A stretch of DNA of 64,000 nucleotides from Lathyrus oleraceus (lineage: Eukaryota > Streptophyta > Magnoliopsida > Fabales > Fabaceae), in contig NC_066581.1 of NCBI RefSeq assembly GCF_024323335.1, positions 226,626,539 through 226,690,538 on the forward strand, read 5' to 3'. A model generated the notes under the pieces. It was not told where the DNA came from and searched no databases. It was given only the letters and a program-made list of their open reading frames with translations. A program made the position numbers and the translations under genes. Numbering within the stretch: position 1 is the stretch's first letter; each line of letters starts with the position of its first letter. Of the stretch, positions 1 through 10,162 are shown piece by piece.

Positions 1-949
1 GTATGTCATTAGGAATGTATCATTAAGAATCCATATTTGAAAAGAAGGATGGTATATTCGGCAGTGTAACTCTCGGAATACGACATCAAATATGTCCTTA
101 GGGGAAGCATCAAGTCACAGCTCTAGCAGATTTTGTGAAAGAATATACCTCTCTCGTGGATGAGGAAACGCTCTTAAAGTGGGCGTTATCGGTAGATGGC
201 GCCTCCAACATGAAAGGAAGTGACATTGGGATAGTCTTGGGAAGGCTTGGTGACATACTCATTAAGCACACATTGAAGTTCGAGTTCATCGACAGTAACA
301 ATCAGGAGGCATATGAGGCCCTTATTGTCGGCATGGTTTTTGCCTTAGAGATGAGAACCTTTAGACTGAAGGCTAAAAGTGACTCCTAATTGGTTGCCAA
401 CTAAGTCTTCAGATAGTACCAAGAAAAGGAACTCAACTGATAAAATATCTATAAAAGGTATGAAGTTTATCCTTGTGTTTGAATTATTTTGAAATAGAAA
501 ACATTCCTCTTGAACAAAACTTTAGAGAAAACCTCTTTTCCAAGCTTGCCACATCAAAGACAACATGGTTTAATATAACAGTTACCCAGGAAACTCTCGC
601 ATCCCTCCATCATCAAGTCATACATGGTATATTCCCTAGAAGTTGTCCATGAGTCTAGCTGGATGTCGCCCATACTACGTTACTTACAGTCGGATAAACT
701 TCCACTAGACGAGGGGGAAGTAAGGAGAATTTGAAAATAGATTGCCAAATACACCTTCCTCTTTGGAAAACTTTATAAAATAGGGAGGGCTTATCCCATG
801 ATGCGGTGCCTAGGAGAGCATGAAACTACCCTGGTGCTTGTAGAAGTACACAAGGGATCCTGCAACAGTCACATTATTGGAAAATCCCTCGCTCACAAGC
901 CGTTAAGGGTGGCATATTATTAGCCTACTTTAACGAAGGACAACCTCAC
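1..949 (+). pseudogene. Tat/Ogre-type pol remnant: RNase H and integrase zinc-binding region
   Basis: Two blocks can be read. At about 135-389 the frame gives an archaeal-type RNase H stretch: a VDGASN motif, then a FEFIDSNNQ..YEAL block, as in the extra RNase H of Tat/Ogre Ty3/gypsy elements. At about 650-930 broken frames give the N-terminal integrase zinc-binding region, with a LFGKLYKIGRA block, then RCLGEHE, then EVHKGSCNSH and an ending like RVAYY.PTLTKDN. Many stops lie between the blocks, so this is a decayed copy. It ends exactly where an LTR begins at 950. RT and the integrase catalytic core are absent; the 5' part may lie before the window. Confidence 0.72.
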
Positions 950-1096
950 TGTCGCGGTTTGAAAAATACAGAGTCGCCACCATATTTTATTCGTTCCTAA
1001 GGAACATGTAAATAATGATAAAACATATAGTTAAAGGCAGAGACTATGGTTTGGGAGTCAGTTAAGCTAGAGGAAGGTGTTGGACACCCCTCACTT

Positions 1097-1112
1097 TCAT
1101 TGTACTCAATGA
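1097..1112 (-). promoter_or_regulatory. GAGTAC-loop hairpin in the 950 LTR
   Basis: In element sense the stem TCATT pairs with AATGA around GAGTAC. The loop and the downstream GGGGTG...ACCTTCC block match elements A and B, while the stem sequence differs with pairing kept. Seen directly; its function is unknown. Confidence 0.6.
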
Positions 1113-1976
1113 GATCCTCCTCTAATCCTAGAGTTAGTGTGTGTTTCTAAGAGAATATTTGCCTTTTTTTTATCTATTTATTTATTAAGAAAATGCTATT
1201 ATTTAGAAAAAATATAATTTGATTTATACTCGAGGACACATAAAATGTTCTTTTTATTATCGTACTCGCTAGAGTGTTAGAACTCCATGCCTACGTACCT
1301 CCACATTAGGTGAAAGATCGGAGCATCGTAGTTCTTCTAGAAAATGCTTGTTTATTTTTTAGATTGTGAAAGTTCTCAATGCATCGGGGGTGGAGAAATA
1401 ATTGATTTTGAAAATGCCTCAATACACAAGGACATGGGACTTAAACTTTGAATGTGTGACATTGATTTTAGGTTAATTGATTAGTTTGCAAAATTGTTAT
1501 AATTACATTAATTTATAAATTAAATTGAATGATATTACTATATACATAATTGATTTTTATTTTGAGATTTTAAACATAATTAAATAAATGACAGAAAAAT
1601 CATTACGATCTCGAGTAAACCCTAATTATCCTTAGTAATGTCCCAAAAGTTAGTCTTAAAATTAACCGTAGAATATATTAATAAACCCTATTTATTGAAA
1701 CATATTTTTTTTGTATTTTTGTAATTTAAAATTAAATTAAATAAACCCTTAACTACTAAAATTAATTGTCTTAATTAAATTAATTAATTATTAATTAAAT
1801 ACTAATGATAAATTATTAATTATAAAATTATTTAATATAAAAAAAGTTAAATTTATTAATTAAATAAAAAAGCAGGGGGGATATTTTATGCCGGGTAGGT
1901 ATTCTTCTTAAATAAATATTTTTGTATATTTCTTGACAAAATCTTTAGAACCTCGGACTTTAGAGTCTTATCACGG

Positions 1977-2036
1977 TTTCTCAGAACCTGGTCTTCAGAG
2001 TCTTCAGATCTTATTCTTCAGAATCTTCAGAACTTG
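1977..2036. repeat. TTCAGA-rich degenerate repeat
   Basis: Short imperfect copies of TCTTCAGA(A/G) occur back to back, with looser copies up to about 2240. It lies inside the presumed LTR and has no convincing open frame. Confidence 0.45.
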
Positions 2037-2478
2037 AGTGCATAATCTAGAAGGATGACAATCCTTTAGAGGCTCTTCAATCAGAGTCCCACTCAGATGC
2101 TTTAGCACAAACGTTCATTAGAGCTGTTGTCTAAAAGCTTTCTAGAACTTGACATCATCTTGTAAAACACTTGTATCTCTTTAGAGTCAGAGTGTGTTGA
2201 TTCCAGAATCTGATGACGTCATACGTCAAAATTTCATAGTCAGAACCTGTTTAGAAAAAGCTACACACTAGTTAAAAACCATTAGTGTACAAAATTGTTC
2301 TCTAAGAAACAATGCATTGTTATCATTTAAACTAAAGGCCAGATGTAGAACCAAATCATGTTCTTATAAGTCATACAAAATAATCGAAAAGATGCGAAAT
2401 AAAATAGTATGCACAAATTATAACGCGAGGTCATGAAATGGACTTGGTCACGAACCTGTCGCGTATTGATAACGCAGG

Positions 2479-2598
2479 GTCGCGAGTTCTCTCGCAAGGC
2501 CGCGAATTATTTCTTAAGGTCACAAATTATATCGCAAAGTTGTGGGTTCTTTGCAAGGTTGCGAGTTCTCTTGCAAGGTCGCGAGTTCTTTCACAAGG
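2479..2598. repeat. Minisatellite, about 20-bp unit, six copies
   Basis: Units such as GTCGCGAGTTCTCTCGCAAG follow one another with period 20 (one unit is 19). The copies have diverged at several positions. Looser GCCACGAAA-type units continue to about 2690. The 71-codon frame over it only reflects the repeat. Confidence 0.75.
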
Positions 2599-3150
2599 CC
2601 ACAAAAACGTAATGAAAATGGAAAGCAACACAAGGCCACGAAAGGCTACGTGACAAAAAGCAACCCAAGGCCACGAAAGTTAACGTGTGCGAATTGAAAA
2701 GGAATTGCTAACTCAAAGCGCATCATCGCAAATGGATTGAAATACAAGTAAAACATAACACAAAGAAGAAAAATCATAACGAAATGAAGCTTAACATAAC
2801 GAAATTGAAGTTAATGTACGCAAAACATAACGTAACACAATAAATTATGTGAGACGCAATGAAATTGCGCAAAGAAAAAAATGAGACACAACGAGAGTTC
2901 ACATAACGCAACATATCGTGCGAGATGCAACAGAAACGTAATCAAAACCAAATGCAACACATCGATAATGTTACATCAATATATGTAACAAAACTATGGT
3001 AGATTAACGACATATATATTATGTTGAATCTGTAGATCGAAGTATGATTTACGCAATGAAATAAAAACAAAATAACAACCACAAAACTTATTTACAATAT
3101 TCATCATTACAAATTATTTACAACTAACAAAAAAAATCTAGCAGCATCCC

Positions 3151-3260
3151 TATCCAGAGTAGAAACTTAATCGCAAGATAAAACAATATGTAAACACCAC
3201 AAATTTATCCAGAGTAGAAACTTAATCGCAAGATAAAACAATACGTAAACACCACAAACT
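3151..3260. repeat. 55-bp tandem duplication
   Basis: The 55-bp segment beginning tatccagagtagaaac at 3151 is repeated at 3206 with very few changes (for example tatg/tacg). It looks like a recent local duplication in noncoding repeat DNA. Confidence 0.9.
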
Positions 3261-3469
3261 TAAACAAAATCTCACAATCTAAACATTCCCAAACAAACCG
3301 TTGAAGTTGTCATTGTGTTCCGTTGTTTTCTACATGAATAGTGAAAGTGAGAGCTTGTTGTTGGAGGTCGAGCTTGTGAAGTGATTTCCAGTTATGCACA
3401 ATAGATCCGTTTGTGTTGTTGTTGAAGCTTTGGGTGGTGGACGTGCACGCCTTATTTATGCATCTCCAG

Positions 3470-4160
3470 TGTAACACACCTAACTGCTTTCAGGATTATC
3501 GACTGACCCCACAAACCAACATGGGTCTTTTCAGCATGTTTTTTCCTCACTCACATGCTTTCCGGGAAACTTCCCAGAAGGTCACCCATCCAAATACTAC
3601 TCCAAGTCAAGCACGCTTAATTATGAAATTCTTATCTGTTGAGCTTCGAAAAGAAGATGCATCTTGTTGGTATATGTAGTACCAATTAATCCTTATAAGT
3701 CGTTGGTATAGGTAGTACCAGTTAATCCTTATAAGCCTTTCTTCAACCATGCAGTCCCATATCTGCAAACCTTAGGATCCTTCTCATTTCGATGCGAATT
3801 CAGTTTTCCCCCTAGAAGTTGCTAGGAGTGTCTCATTGTCATGCCTTGTGTACCGAAAACCACTCCCTCAACCTCGGGTGTTACATGTAACCACATTCTG
3901 CCCTCTCTGGCCTCGGATGTTACATGCCCACTCCGAACCACGTTGTACTAGGAGAGGTCTGGCCTCGGTTCCATTTGTAATGTCTCAGATCGTTTTTAGG
4001 ATTATCGACTGACCCCACAAACCAACACGGGTCTTTTCAACATGCTTTTTCCTCACTCGCATGCTTTCCGGGAAACTTCCCAGAAGGTCACCCATCCAAA
4101 TACTGCTCCAAGTCAAGCACACTTAACTGTGGAGTTCTTATCTGTTGGGCTACCGAAAAT
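3470..4160 (-). mobile_element. Cassandra-like TRIM with 5S-rRNA-derived LTRs
   Basis: A 416-bp TGTAACAC...GTTACA repeat (3470-3885), a 90-bp spacer (3886-3975) and a second, truncated repeat starting TGTAATGTCTC at 3976 look like two LTRs with a tiny internal domain. On the minus strand each holds a segment close to the 3' half of plant 5S rRNA, covering the box A region (AGTTAAGCGTGC) and the GGATGGGTGACC region; copies are at about 3570-3634 and 4075-4140. LTRs carrying 5S sequence are the mark of the non-coding Cassandra elements. I do not see a clean tRNA-Met PBS, so the lineage call is moderate. The first LTR also has an internal duplication of about 40 bp near 3667-3738. Confidence 0.6.
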
Positions 4161-4251
4161 AATCTTGTTTTTGGTAGACTAACAGATAAGAACTACATAG
4201 TTAAGCGTGCTTGACTTGGAGTAGTATTTGGATGGGTAACCTGTTGGGAAG
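4076..4251. repeat. 84-bp inverted repeat of 5S-derived sequence
   Basis: The left arm (4076-4159, 5S sense on the minus strand) and right arm (4168-4251, 5S sense on the plus strand) are imperfect reverse complements separated by 8 bp. The right arm runs through the 5S-like TTAAGCGTGC and GGATGGGTAACC motifs and stops exactly where element B begins. It represents a third, head-to-head Cassandra copy cut off by B. Confidence 0.8.
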
Positions 4252-4465
4252 TGTAGCGGGGTATTCGTTACCATTAGAGATATTGACTAAATCTAAGGTA
4301 AATCATACAAGTCGAGTCGCCATCGCACTTCTATTTATCCAAAGGAATAGTTAGAAAGCAAACAAAAACCTAAAAGTTTTATCGAATCAAAAACTAGTAA
4401 AAATGTCAGAGATCTGGGTAAGGGGGTTAGTTATGCAATGGGAAGGTTTTAAGCACCCAAAACAT

Positions 4466-4481
4466 CCTAGGTACTCCTAGG
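4466..4481 (-). promoter_or_regulatory. GAGTAC-loop hairpin in the element B LTR
   Basis: The stem CCTAG/CTAGG encloses GAGTAC in element sense. The same hairpin is at 36630-36645 in the solo LTR and 46731-46746 in the 5' LTR. It is one of three family versions with different but paired stems. Confidence 0.65.
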
Positions 4482-5164
4482 GAGCCCTTTTCACATTTGT
4501 TGTAAGGTTGGTATTTGGTGAAAATTTGTTTGTGCAAACATGATTGAAGAGATGAGAAAAGAATATACAAGTTATTTACATTTTGTGTTTGGATGGATAA
4601 ACCCATTGCCTACGTACCATCTTAAAAAAGATTAGGATCAAAACCTCGTAGTTCGGGGTAAAAATCTCAAAATAGGTTGGTGAATTGATTGGTCCAAAAT
4701 CCTTAAGGTCTTTTGTTATCCAAGGGAGAAAACTCAACCTAAAACCACAAATCCACCATGTGAGGATTGCTTCAACATGCTAGTGAGGGGTTAACCCTAT
4801 AATAAGCATGGAAGACTCATTGTCCCTCACTAAGGATATAGGTAAGTATTACATCTACCTCAATGATAACTCAAACCTAATAGCTAAAGGTTATGAAAAA
4901 GTTTGATTAAGAAAGTGGCCATTGAAACCACAAAAGTATTTGAATGAGTGGTATTTACCAATGAGAAGTATTTACAAAATATGGTCAAAGTTGACTTAGA
5001 AGTTCAATTTAAAATAAGTGTTATAAAAAGGAAGTTTGAAGATCAAAAGCATAAGTCTTAGGTTTCTAATGTTGGAAAACAAATGTTAAATGTTTGCACA
5101 AAAACTTTTGGCTTGGGTTAGAGTGGAGGGAAGAAGAAGAATGGCTAAGGTCCTAATCATACAA

Positions 5165-5169
5165 GAGAT
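5165..5169. other. Target-site duplication of element A, left copy (GAGAT)
   Basis: GAGAT directly precedes the 5' LTR and recurs at 25178-25182 after the 3' LTR. The unoccupied version is visible at 47430-47434 in the other LTR of element B. Confidence 0.97.
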
Positions 5170-6572
5170 TGTAACACCTCAAAATTTGCCCTCCTCTCTT
5201 GGGACTAGCATAACATATTACATATCATTTTTAGGTCATTAGGCATTGCATATTGCATATCATGTGGTGACATTGTGCAAATCATTCTCCCAAGTCTTGA
5301 TCAGAAGATAGGAGGTTATGTGCAAGCTAGGGTTTCATTGGACTGGTCATTAATCATCTGAGGATGTGGAGGTCCAAATTAGGGTTTCATGATTCTCAAA
5401 GGAGATTGGTCTTCATCTTGATTACAATGATTCATCATCATCATCATGGTTTGACATCATCAAGTGTTGAAGCAGATTCCTTGAGATTAGGGTTTTGACC
5501 ACTGGTCAACCCTAATCAGTTGCATTGGGCCAATCAGGGCATGATCAGGAGATGGGGTCTATGAGGTATATGGGGATCATTATTTGGTTATATGGAGATT
5601 ATTGAGGCTAGGGTTTCATCCTTGGGCCATTTCATCAGAAAATTGGGGCTCAGTTTGATCTATGCATTGCCAAATTCATCTATCAGTTGAAAAAGTCAAC
5701 TGTGGTCAACTGTGCTTGATTTGATGGATTTGGAGGTGGGAGAGAGTTGGATACACTTCATTCATGTTGGAACAAGTGTTATTTGACATTTCAAAGCTCA
5801 AGAATGGAGAAAATCAAGTCAGGACAAAAATTGCCAAAAATAGAAAGTGACTTGTAATGGAAGTTTCCAAAAATGGAAAGTTTTTCACCATAAAATTACA
5901 TGTCCAAGGAAGCTTCAAATGAAAATTTGTTCAACATGAAAGTTGTAGATCTTGGTCTCACCTTTCCAAAAAGTCCAAGAACTTGAAATTCCCATGTATG
6001 GTTGGCAAGTTATGGTCCATTCAATTTCAAAAATGACCCATAATCAAAGTGGCATAACTTCCACATGGAGTGTCCAAATTGAGTGATCTTTTTATGTGCA
6101 AACTCCATTTGACATGTACTTTCATGGTGCATAATTGGAATTCATCAAAAATGGTCAATGCAAAAAGTCAATTTTCAAGTGTACAGTTAAAAATCCAAGG
6201 GCAAAATGGTCCAAGTTGAGAAATAATTGGAATTTTGGCATGGGAGTTTTTGCAACACCTCACAAATGCAAATTAGAAATTGTTTCAACTGTCATGAATT
6301 TTCAAAGTCCAATATTTGACTAAGTCATTTTGGAATTGCACTTGAAATTGCATATTTTGGCATAGCATGTTGAAAATGAAAATTACAAAGCCAATTGCCA
6401 TGAGACAAGTTGCAACACATCACAAATGGAATTTGGAGAGTGTGTGAGCTGTCATACAGCTGTCATGGGCCCCAGGGTGAAAAGACATTTTTGCCCTTGC
6501 TTTGTAAATTGCACATTAAGATAATTACATCATTTTGGTTAATTTGTGATTAAGAGATGGATTAAGTGGAAG

Positions 6573-6579
6573 TATATAA
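6573..6579 (+). promoter_or_regulatory. TATA box of the element A LTR
   Basis: TATATAA is followed about 30 bp later by a CAA/TTC-rich tract typical of plant transcription starts. The identical site in the 3' LTR is at 21608-21614. Transcription would run into R/U5 and the internal region. Confidence 0.6.
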
Positions 6580-6962
6580 CATTAATCATAACTAACTTTG
6601 GATCAGAAACACAAATCACAAGAAACTCTAACAACTTTTCCCTCCAATTCTCCAAATTCATCAAGAACATTCATCAACAAAATTCATTGAAACTTCCTCA
6701 AATCTTCATCATTTGGCACGATTTTTGTTTGGTTGATCTTCTACAAGCATAGGCTACAACTGTTTTGGTGATTTGAAGCAAGAAAGTGTCAAGATCGTGA
6801 CTGTTCAAAGGAGGTTCAACTATGGCATTTTGAGATTCCTTCCATTTGAAGCTTCCTCGAGCTAAGACAACTTCTCCTTTCATCTTCCTCGACCTTCATC
6901 ATCACCTGTTTGAAGCCATAACATCGTGAATCATCCAGAATCACCACTGCCATCACAACAAG

Positions 6963-8762
6963 GTTAGAATTCGAAACTCACCGTTGCTTTAATTGTGATG
7001 TGCGTTTGAAAGATCGTTGCATGTAGATCGTCGTGATGTGCTTAGTTTTGATTATGATTAACTGTAGAGAGAGATATCATGCTTCGAATGTTTGAATGTG
7101 AAACCTAAAATGATCGATCCGTGCGCTATGTTAGGAATTAGGTGAAACTAGTTGTGTATTCGTGATCCTCTTGCTTAGACCTTTCCAATGGTTACCTGCT
7201 TGTGAATTTTCATGGAGTTTGGATGTTCATGTGTTCTTGCAATTTCTGGAAGGTTGATGATGAATTTCTGGAAAATAAGCTTGTTTGATCCATTTGTACC
7301 GCGTGCATTTTTGAATCTTTGTTTCCCTCCGCTCCTAGCCAATCAGCGCATGACACCGCATTAATGTGCAGCGCGGTCGTTTTGGTCCTTGGAAGCGTAT
7401 TTACAGGATTGCCACTGAATCCATTTAATTAATTAAAACACTTAAATAATTATTTCAAAAAATTAACAAACCTTTAAAAAATCATAAAAAATTAATTATT
7501 AATCCAAAAATAGTGAGACTTTTTTTGATAGATCCCAAATTCTCTCTAGTTTTTTATAGGCATGGTAACATAAGTTGTGCATGGAGAAATGTTGACCTGG
7601 CCTATTGATCTTTGACTTGTGTATAATTTTTGCATGTTTTGCCATTTTCATCATGAAATGCTCATACATTTAAAGAAATGATTGAAAATTTTTGTGCTCA
7701 TTCTGGACTCATTGATGGTGATTTCCATGTAAAGTTTATGATTTTTGGATACCTGGTGTTTGAGATATGATTTTTTGAACCTAGGTGTGACAATTTGTGT
7801 CACACCTAGCTAGGTCAACTTTCTGAATTTATTTGCATGACCTATGATTGTTTGATTGCTCCAATTTTTTGCATGAATGATCATTGATATGTCAAGATAA
7901 CATGTGAATTTTGTTGAGATTTTTGGTTGCATTTTCAAATTGATTGATAATTTTCTTCACTGTTGGCTCATTTGGTAACATTGTGTGATACATGTTGGTA
8001 TATCTTTTGTGAAATTCTCATATGGTTTTGGATGAATGTGAAATTTGGTGTGCTGATTGTAGACACATTGTAGGACATCATGCTTTTGGTCCCATTCATT
8101 TCTAATATGTTGTCACTGTTTTGTGAATTTTTGAAGTGAATGCATGTGTTGGTGCTATGAATTGGCTTGAATAATTGTGTCTGGATTTCTTGATTTTCAT
8201 TGACCTACTTTATTTTGTCCAATTGAGCTGAAAATTGACATGCTATACCTTGAGTGTGCCCTGTTTAGGTGTGAATTATTTGAGGATTTTTGGAATTGTT
8301 TTGGTATGCTTTTGAGTGAAATAGTTCTGTTTGGTCATTTGAAGTTGCAAATTGCATGATTGATATTAAATTGTGCATGAATTGATAATGGTGAATGATA
8401 TGAGCATGGGACCAATTGCATTTGTTTTTTAATTGTTTTAAGTTGATTTTGGATTGGTTTTACTTGCTGTTTAGATTTTTTTCTCCCTTTTGGACCCTAG
8501 GATTGGCCTAGGGGTCTAGTTTCTCACATTTGGTTTGACTTTTCAGGTTAAAAGTGCAAAAGGCTTAAGGAGAGAAATGGAAATTGAAAATTGAATTTGT
8601 TTGATGTTGTGAACTAATTTGAATTTGTTTTGTAGGTTGTGAAGCTTGGGCTTGAGCTTATAGCTTGCACTTGTGTGCATTAAATTGTGTTGTCTGTATA
8701 GATTAACATTTGTTGTTTACTGTTGGTTTGTCTGAGTACTGATGATACTTGATTGATTTCAG
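6963..8762 (+). other. Intron-like T-rich tract in the LTR leader (candidate)
   Basis: A possible donor AAG|GTTAGA at 6962/6963 is followed by T-rich, stop-rich sequence. It ends in good acceptor contexts at 8635 (TTTTGTAG|G) and 8762 (GATTTCAG|G). This is inferred from composition only. Confidence 0.3.
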
Positions 8763-9540
8763 GTACATTTAGTCGCTTACAGTTCTTTAAGAACTTGCTT
8801 GCTGCTGCTTGGTTTTTAAACCACTTGAGGTAGGACTTCTATTCTTCATGTAGTCTGGAAGACCTGGCCTGTTACTTGGCCAGGCAACTGTCTGAAGTCC
8901 TCCTTAAGAGGCGATGTTTGTGGTTGTTTACATTTGTGCCAAGCAGGTAAAGACCTCTATGAGGCAATTGGTGGATCAAAGGGATATGCAATCTATCCCC
9001 CACTATTCTGTGAGTCGTCCCCTGCTCACACGGCTGTGTGTTGATGCATTGGGACACAAACCCAAGATCTTGTGCTGTTGCACGATCGAGTCAGAGTCTT
9101 TGAGCGTAGAAGGGTCCCTCCATTCTGGACCCACGCTCCTTTGTCTGAAGCTCTCCCTGGTCAGGGATAAGAGCTGTGAAGTCTAATCTTCACTCACCTT
9201 TCATCTGCTTCACCTTAGCCCCGCAATGGCAAGGTTAAGAGCGAGTACTACCCATGTACAGATGACTTGCTTCGGCAGTCAAACCCATTGTTTGAGCCTC
9301 ACTTGACTGGTTATAGTGTGTGCTTTGTGAATATTTGTTTGCTCTGTTTGCTTGTATGCTTGTATGCTTGCTTTCTTCCTGGATAGGATTAGCTTGCAGT
9401 TGTGCAAGTAGGTAGAAACCTCAACGTAGGGCAATGATGCATGACAACACTAGGCTCGAGTACAGCTCCCTGGTAGTGTGTCTTCCCTTGGTTTCTGGAT
9501 AGATTTTCTTTCCCTTTCGGGGGAACTACATTGCCCTGAT

Positions 9541-9829
9541 CCTCGTTCCAGACGAGGTATGTAGGCAGGAGACCGTGCGAGGTCTCTCCGAGCACTTTTT
9601 TTCTTTTTTGTGTGTGTTTACTTGTTATCTTCTTGTGTGTCAGGATATGGACGTAAGCCCAGCGATTGGCTGTACGTATCCTGATTGTATTTGTTTGGTT
9701 CGGAAGCTGACGTAATTCCATCGAGTGGTTGTCGGGTTCCAGGTTTGCCTGTGGGTGTGTGTCTTGTTTGGCGTGCGTAAGCCGAACTACGGCAACTCTG
9801 ATTCTCGTTCCAGACGAGATACGTAGGCA
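9541..9829 (+). promoter_or_regulatory. Duplicated hairpin plus GTAGGCA motif in LTR A
   Basis: CCTCGT-TCCAG-ACGAGG (9541-9557) runs into GGTATGTAGGCA. TCTCGT-TCCAG-ACGAGA (9803-9819) runs into GATACGTAGGCA. The two copies share the loop, and the outer stem pair changes C-G to T-A. The same 12-mer core occurs once in the element B and 950 LTRs. Confidence 0.55.
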
Positions 9830-9938
9830 TAGGATGCGATGTCCTATCGAGCTCTCTTCCTCTTAACCCCACCTGTGTTGTCTTCGGTGCGTGTATGTGT
9901 GATGTTTAGCAACCTTTTGCTTTTCTAGAGCGTGGATC

Positions 9939-9954
9939 CCGTCGAGTACGACGG
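9939..9954 (+). promoter_or_regulatory. GAGTAC-loop hairpin in the element A LTR
   Basis: The stem CCGTC/GACGG encloses GAGTAC about 190 bp before the LTR end. It is followed by the conserved block GGGGTGCTAATACCTTCC and an ACTCCCTTACCC motif. The copy in the 3' LTR is at 24974-24989. Confidence 0.65.
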
Positions 9955-10144
9955 ACGTGAGGGGTGCTAATACCTTCCCCTTGCGTAACCGACTCCCTTA
10001 CCCTTTCTCTTTGGTCGCGAGACCATTTCCTTTCCAGGTTTCTCTGAGCGTTTCCTTTCCCTATCTTGGGATAAATAACGCACAGTGGCGGCTCTGTGTT
10101 GTTTTTGTTTTAGCCCGCCGGTTGTTTTTCGCGGATGCGACAGC

Positions 10145-10162
10145 TGGCGACTCTGCTGGGGA
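10145..10162 (+). other. Primer binding site of element A
   Basis: TGGCGACTCTGCTGGGGA lies 2 bp after the LTR. The same 18-mer is used by element B. From memory, Ogre elements are reported to prime with tRNA-Arg; the tRNA identity was not checked here. Confidence 0.9.

Larger units (their letters stand above)
950..3469 (-). repeat. Antisense Ogre/Tat-type LTR, U5 end at 950, far end unresolved
   Basis: The sequence changes from integrase to TGTCGCGGTTT at 950. In element sense this is an LTR 3' end, ...AAACCGCGACA. Three marks match the LTR ends of elements A and B: a PBS-like cagagtcgcca at 969-979, a hairpin with the GAGTAC loop at 1097-1112 followed by the shared GGGGTGT..ACCTTCC block, and GGTACGTAGGCA (antisense) at 1288-1299. 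The rest is AT-rich with local repeats. The possible TSD ctcac (945-949) was not found again, so the other end is either before the Cassandra repeats at 3470 or deleted. No PBS or gag adjoins it, so it is a solo or truncated LTR. Confidence 0.55.
4252..5169 (-). repeat. Element B 3' LTR, U5-side portion
   Basis: Starts TGTAGCGGGGTATTCG, which is the LTR 3' end in element sense. It is 918 bp long up to the element A insertion; the LTR resumes at 25183. It carries a PBS-like gagtcgcca at 4314-4322, the GAGTAC-loop hairpin at 4466-4481 and the antisense GGTACGTAGGCA motif at 4607-4618 next to a second small hairpin (4619-4632). Total LTR length is 4914 bp. Confidence 0.92.
5170..10142 (+). repeat. 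Element A 5' LTR (4973 bp)
   Basis: Begins TGTAACACCTC and ends GATGCGACA, directly followed by the PBS. A TATA box at 6573-6579 splits off a U3 of about 1.4 kb. The region after it (about 6605-6962) looks like a plant 5' leader, followed by a T-rich tract of about 1.8 kb. The 3' kilobase holds two GTAGGCA hairpin motifs (9541-9567, 9803-9829), the GAGTAC hairpin (9939-9954) and a PBS-like tggcggctctg (10086-10096). Open frames inside are antisense or repeat-driven, and none looks coding. Confidence 0.95.

Noticed and set aside
4187..4251. A functional 5S rRNA gene
   Set aside because: Only the 3' half of 5S is present, with several changes, within a Cassandra-like LTR.
6135..6323. 62- and 68-codon frames conserved in both element A LTRs
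   Set aside because: Conservation only reflects LTR identity; no coding signature was seen.
9389..9872. Overlapping antisense open frames of 84-110 codons in the element A LTR (repeated at 24424-24908)
   Set aside because: They lie opposite the GTAGGCA hairpin motifs, have no recognisable domain, and differ in length between two nearly identical LTRs.
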